Shown: in pieces, positions 6,356 to 8,694 of the stretch
Layout of the letters: every line of letters begins with the position of its first letter
How positions within the stretch are numbered: position 1 is the first letter of the stretch
Source of the DNA: Betaproteobacteria bacterium
GTDB taxonomy: Bacteria; Pseudomonadota; Gammaproteobacteria; Burkholderiales; Sulfuriferulaceae
Direction: 5' to 3'
DNA length: 8,694 bases
Assembly (NCBI GenBank): GCA_003455595.1
Contig: DMQT01000255.1
Coordinates: 9,757-18,450, forward strand
Notes under the pieces: generated by a model
The model's input: the letters and a program-made list of their open reading frames with translations, nothing else
Database searches by the model: none
What the model was told of the DNA's origin: nothing
Program-made: the position numbers and the translations under genes

Positions 6356-7803
6356 CAAACCGGCCGCCGCATCAATTTGACTGTTTCGTGAACAGACGCA
6401 CTGGCTATCATCATGACCAGTCCCAAATACACGGCAGAAAACAACAGCCCAAGAATGAACAACTGCGCTGCCGCATGCATGCTGTATTCCCCTACCATTC
6501 CCCGCGCAATCCAGACACTCCCATACGCAATGCCGGCGCTTATCAATCCCGGTGCAATCCAGTACACAATGTCTCGCAGCCTGATGCCCAATTCTTTTGC
6601 AACCAATGCGAAGCTGAATGGGGTAACGACGAGCAGCGCAAGCACATATATATCCACTAACGCTGCTACGTTCCCGGACGGAATAAAAATGATTGCCGGC
6701 AGTACCGCGACGAGCTTGATCAGTGTCAGCCAAAGCGTGAGATGTGGTCTGCCAATCGCTGTCAGGTAGGGACCATTGGCGAACTGGATGCACTGCATGC
6801 CTCCGATCAGCATCAAAGGTGCCATGATTAATTCGCTACCCACCCATTTACCCCCAAACAGCAGATGCGTAATTTCAGGACTCAGCGCCGCCATGGCAAA
6901 AAATACGGGTGTCCCAAACAATGAACTCGTGGACACCACGCGCCGGTATGTCGCCGACAACCGGGCGCGATCGTAGGCCAGTTTCGACAACGCACTTAGA
7001 GAGACGTCCATGAATGCGCGGAACAGCAATTCCATAGCCGTCTGATAGAGTTTTGCGCCTATGGTATAGAGCCCAAGCGCGGCCGCACCATGCAAGCTTA
7101 CAATCACAAAATCGATGGATCTGGTGGCGCCAAAATCAATCAGCCGGGTGGAAAAGACACTCGCACCAAACCTGCCGATCAAACGAAACGACGCCCAATC
7201 GCACTGACGGGTAGGCACCCAGCGAGGTTTACGCCACAGCCAGATTAAGCTTACGACGGTATAAATCACTGATTGCACAATCAGACTCCAGGCACCCATC
7301 CCGGAGAACGCGCAACTCAGCCCGATCACACCGGACACGATCAATGCCACAAATTGACGAATCGCGAGCGGCTTAAAATCAAGATCGCGTTTGTACAGGG
7401 CTTCCTGAAACGCTGTGGCCGTAGCCAAAGGCGCAAACAGGCTCGCTACAATCAGATACGGCGCCAGATCAGGTACGTTAATCAATCGTTCAATCTGATG
7501 GGCAGATAACGCCACGATAAGAGACAACACAATGGATGAACCTACCCCCACCATAAACGGCAGCGTGACGTCCTGTTTTGAAAGCGTCTCACGTTGAATC
7601 AACGCCTCCCCAAAGCCAAATTCCGCCACTAATTGCTGGAGCAACAAGACCAGCGCCACGGCTGCCGCAATGCCAAATTCTGTCGGGCTCAACAGACGCG
7701 CGAGAACAAGATACAGCAGAAGGTTCAGGCCCTTGACCCCCCAGCTCTGCACCACCGACCAGAACATTCCCGACATGACTTTACTGCGCAACGTATCGCT
7801 CAT
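6355..7803 (-). CDS. Wzx/PST-type polysaccharide flippase (MOP superfamily)
   Basis: A 482-residue integral membrane protein with about 12-14 hydrophobic segments, of the polysaccharide transporter (PST) branch of the MOP exporters (WzxC/ExoT/AmsL-like). It is expected to flip the undecaprenyl-linked repeat unit from the cytoplasmic to the periplasmic face of the inner membrane. Typical features are the N-terminus SKVMSGMFWSVVQSWG (7-22), LARLLSPTEFGIAA (34-47), EFGFGEALIQR (61-71), FQEALYKRDLDFKPLA (132-147), the mid-protein LFGGKWVGS (315-323) and AIGRPH (349-354). Length is normal for this branch. The start at 7803 has a weak GGTGA upstream and lies 48 bases after the preceding acyltransferase stop. 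Substrate specificity cannot be read from sequence, but the neighbours imply a pyruvylated, acylated oligosaccharide. The gene is intact. Confidence 0.92.
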   Translation of the reverse strand: MSDTLRSKVMSGMFWSVVQSWGVKGLNLLLYLVLARLLSPTEFGIAAAVALVLLLQQLVAEFGFGEALIQRETLSKQDVTLPFMVGVGSSIVLSLIVALSAHQIERLINVPDLAPYLIVASLFAPLATATAFQEALYKRDLDFKPLAIRQFVALIVSGVIGLSCAFSGMGAWSLIVQSVIYTVVSLIWLWRKPRWVPTRQCDWASFRLIGRFGASVFSTRLIDFGATRSIDFVIVSLHGAAALGLYTIGAKLYQTAMELLFRAFMDVSLSALSKLAYDRARLSATYRRVVSTSSLFGTPVFFAMAALSPEITHLLFGGKWVGSELIMAPLMLIGGMQCIQFANGPYLTAIGRPHLTLWLTLIKLVAVLPAIIFIPSGNVAALVDIYVLALLVVTPFSFALVAKELGIRLRDIVYWIAPGLISAGIAYGSVWIARGMVGEYSMHAAAQLFILGLLFSAVYLGLVMMIASASVHETVKLMRRPV

Positions 7804-7851
7804 GGCGTCGTCACCAGGGTAGCCATCCCCGTCATACGCTGATGAGCACCC

Positions 7852-8694
7852 TTAACCCGCATTTTTGACCACCACATAATGTGACGACTTGCGCAAAAAC
7901 GGCTTTTCCACCCAATGCCAGAGCAGGAATGCCGCACTCAGCACCAACGCCGCAGCCAGCAACAACCCACTCCACGGTGCCTGGCGGAAAAAACCATACG
8001 CAATCAACAATTGCAGAATCGGGAAATGCGCGATGTACATGCCATACGAAAAATCACCGTATTTGGCAAAGTCGCCGAGATGGGGCAGCAGGCAGGCAAA
8101 GCCGATCACCAGCACCGCCAGCGCCAGCGGCTCGACCGCGAGCCAGGGCAGCCATGCCTGCAAGGCAAACGCAGCCAAAGCCAGCGGCACCAGCCAGACG
8201 GCGTGACGAATCAGCCGGTCAAAATAGTAATAGGCGGCGGCGCCTGCAATGAAAAAGGCGATCTGGCCGGGCAATTGGCGCTGAAGCTCCAGATAAACCT
8301 GTGCCCCGGTCTGATTGGCCAAATGCAGCATGGCCACCGAATAAAACACCGAGCCCACAAAAAACAACGCCATCATCGGCAACCGCCCAAACTGGCGGAA
8401 AGCCAGCACTGCCAGCGGCACGAACAGGTAAAACATGACCTCGATTTTCAGGGTCCACAAGGCACCGTTGATGGCCTGCAGGTGGTTGCCCTCAAACAGC
8501 CCCGGCACACCGGGTTGGAGGACATTCAGGAACACCAGATTGCTGGCCACATACTTCAGCAGCTGGGCAAAGAAAACTCCATCGCGGGCATGGCTGGTGA
8601 AAATCAGTCCCAGCGTTGCCCCCGCCAGAATCATGAAAAAATAGGCCGGGTAGATGCGTTTGGCGCGTTTGACGAAATAACTGCGGATATCGCG
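7852..8694 (-). CDS. Membrane acyltransferase family 3, N-terminus beyond window
   Basis: The frame is open from base 8694 to the TAA at 7852-7854, giving 280 visible residues. The family is usually 330-400 residues long, so roughly 60-100 N-terminal residues, including the conserved Arg/His motif, should lie off the edge. The true start is not the internal Met at 8634: the preceding codons read IRSYFVKRAKRIYPAYFF, the conserved basic loop of OafA/ExoZ-like enzymes. Downstream come NGALWTLKIEVMFYLFVPL (visible residues 76-94, with the conserved W and E), GDFSYGMYIAHFP (about 213-225) and HWVEKPFLRKS (about 260-270). About eight hydrophobic segments are visible. Like its two relatives in the window it should O-acylate a glycan at the inner membrane; which sugar and acyl group are unknown. 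It precedes the flippase gene by 48 bases. Confidence 0.88.
   Translation of the reverse strand, partial: RDIRSYFVKRAKRIYPAYFFMILAGATLGLIFTSHARDGVFFAQLLKYVASNLVFLNVLQPGVPGLFEGNHLQAINGALWTLKIEVMFYLFVPLAVLAFRQFGRLPMMALFFVGSVFYSVAMLHLANQTGAQVYLELQRQLPGQIAFFIAGAAAYYYFDRLIRHAVWLVPLALAAFALQAWLPWLAVEPLALAVLVIGFACLLPHLGDFAKYGDFSYGMYIAHFPILQLLIAYGFFRQAPWSGLLLAAALVLSAAFLLWHWVEKPFLRKSSHYVVVKNAG

Noticed and set aside
6293..6793. 166-codon minus-strand frame overlapping the flippase gene
   Set aside because: It is out of phase within the well-supported flippase coding sequence, and its product is Cys/Arg/His-rich with no recognisable fold. Only its last 20 codons fall in the gap, and these are noted separately.
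7852..8634. Acyltransferase gene starting at the Met at 8634
   Set aside because: The 20 codons upstream to the window edge continue the frame and encode the conserved family loop SYFVKRAKRIYPAYFF, so the real start lies outside the window.

Overview
The window is a dense, single-strand block from a bacterial exopolysaccharide or O-antigen-type gene cluster. All credible genes lie on the minus strand, so transcription runs from base 8694 towards base 1. Nothing on the plus strand looks like a gene; the plus-strand open frames mirror the GC-rich minus-strand genes. The protein types point to a Gram-negative proteobacterium, and a betaproteobacterium is my best guess from the general look of the proteins and the GC-rich codon use of the outer genes. 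This taxonomic call is an inference and cannot be proven from the window.

In transcription order the genes are: (1) a membrane acyltransferase cut off at its N-terminus by the window edge (7852-8694); (2) a Wzx/PST-type polysaccharide flippase (6355-7803); (3) a polysaccharide pyruvyl transferase (5159-6292); (4) an OafA-like membrane acyltransferase (4020-5162); (5) an ExoZ-like membrane acyltransferase (2835-3902); (6) a GT4-like glycosyltransferase (1645-2838); (7) a serine-acetyltransferase-like hexapeptide acyltransferase (956-1648); (8) a second GT4-like glycosyltransferase whose C-terminus runs off the window (1-959). Four junctions are ATGA start/stop overlaps (5159-5162, 2835-2838, 1645-1648, 956-959). 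The only gaps are about 48, 62 and 117 bases, so this reads as one operon with translational coupling. No gene-free stretch exceeds 300 bases.

Together the genes would build and export a heavily decorated glycan. The two glycosyltransferases would add sugars on the cytoplasmic face. The pyruvyl transferase would add a pyruvate ketal from phosphoenolpyruvate. The soluble hexapeptide enzyme and the three multi-pass acyltransferases would add acetyl or other acyl groups. The flippase would move the lipid-linked repeat across the inner membrane. No initiating phosphosugar transferase, Wzy-type polymerase, chain-length regulator or outer-membrane exporter is recognisable here; if the pathway is Wzx/Wzy-dependent these should lie outside the window.

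The 117-base gap between the two central acyltransferases carries a hairpin and a 41-codon open frame. That frame starts on the upstream stop codon, has a Shine-Dalgarno-like AAGGG, and ends inside the next gene. This is the least explained item in the window. I saw no tRNA, rRNA, CRISPR array, insertion sequence or phage gene. Overall this is a fairly ordinary polysaccharide locus with some unusual details rather than an evident new system.
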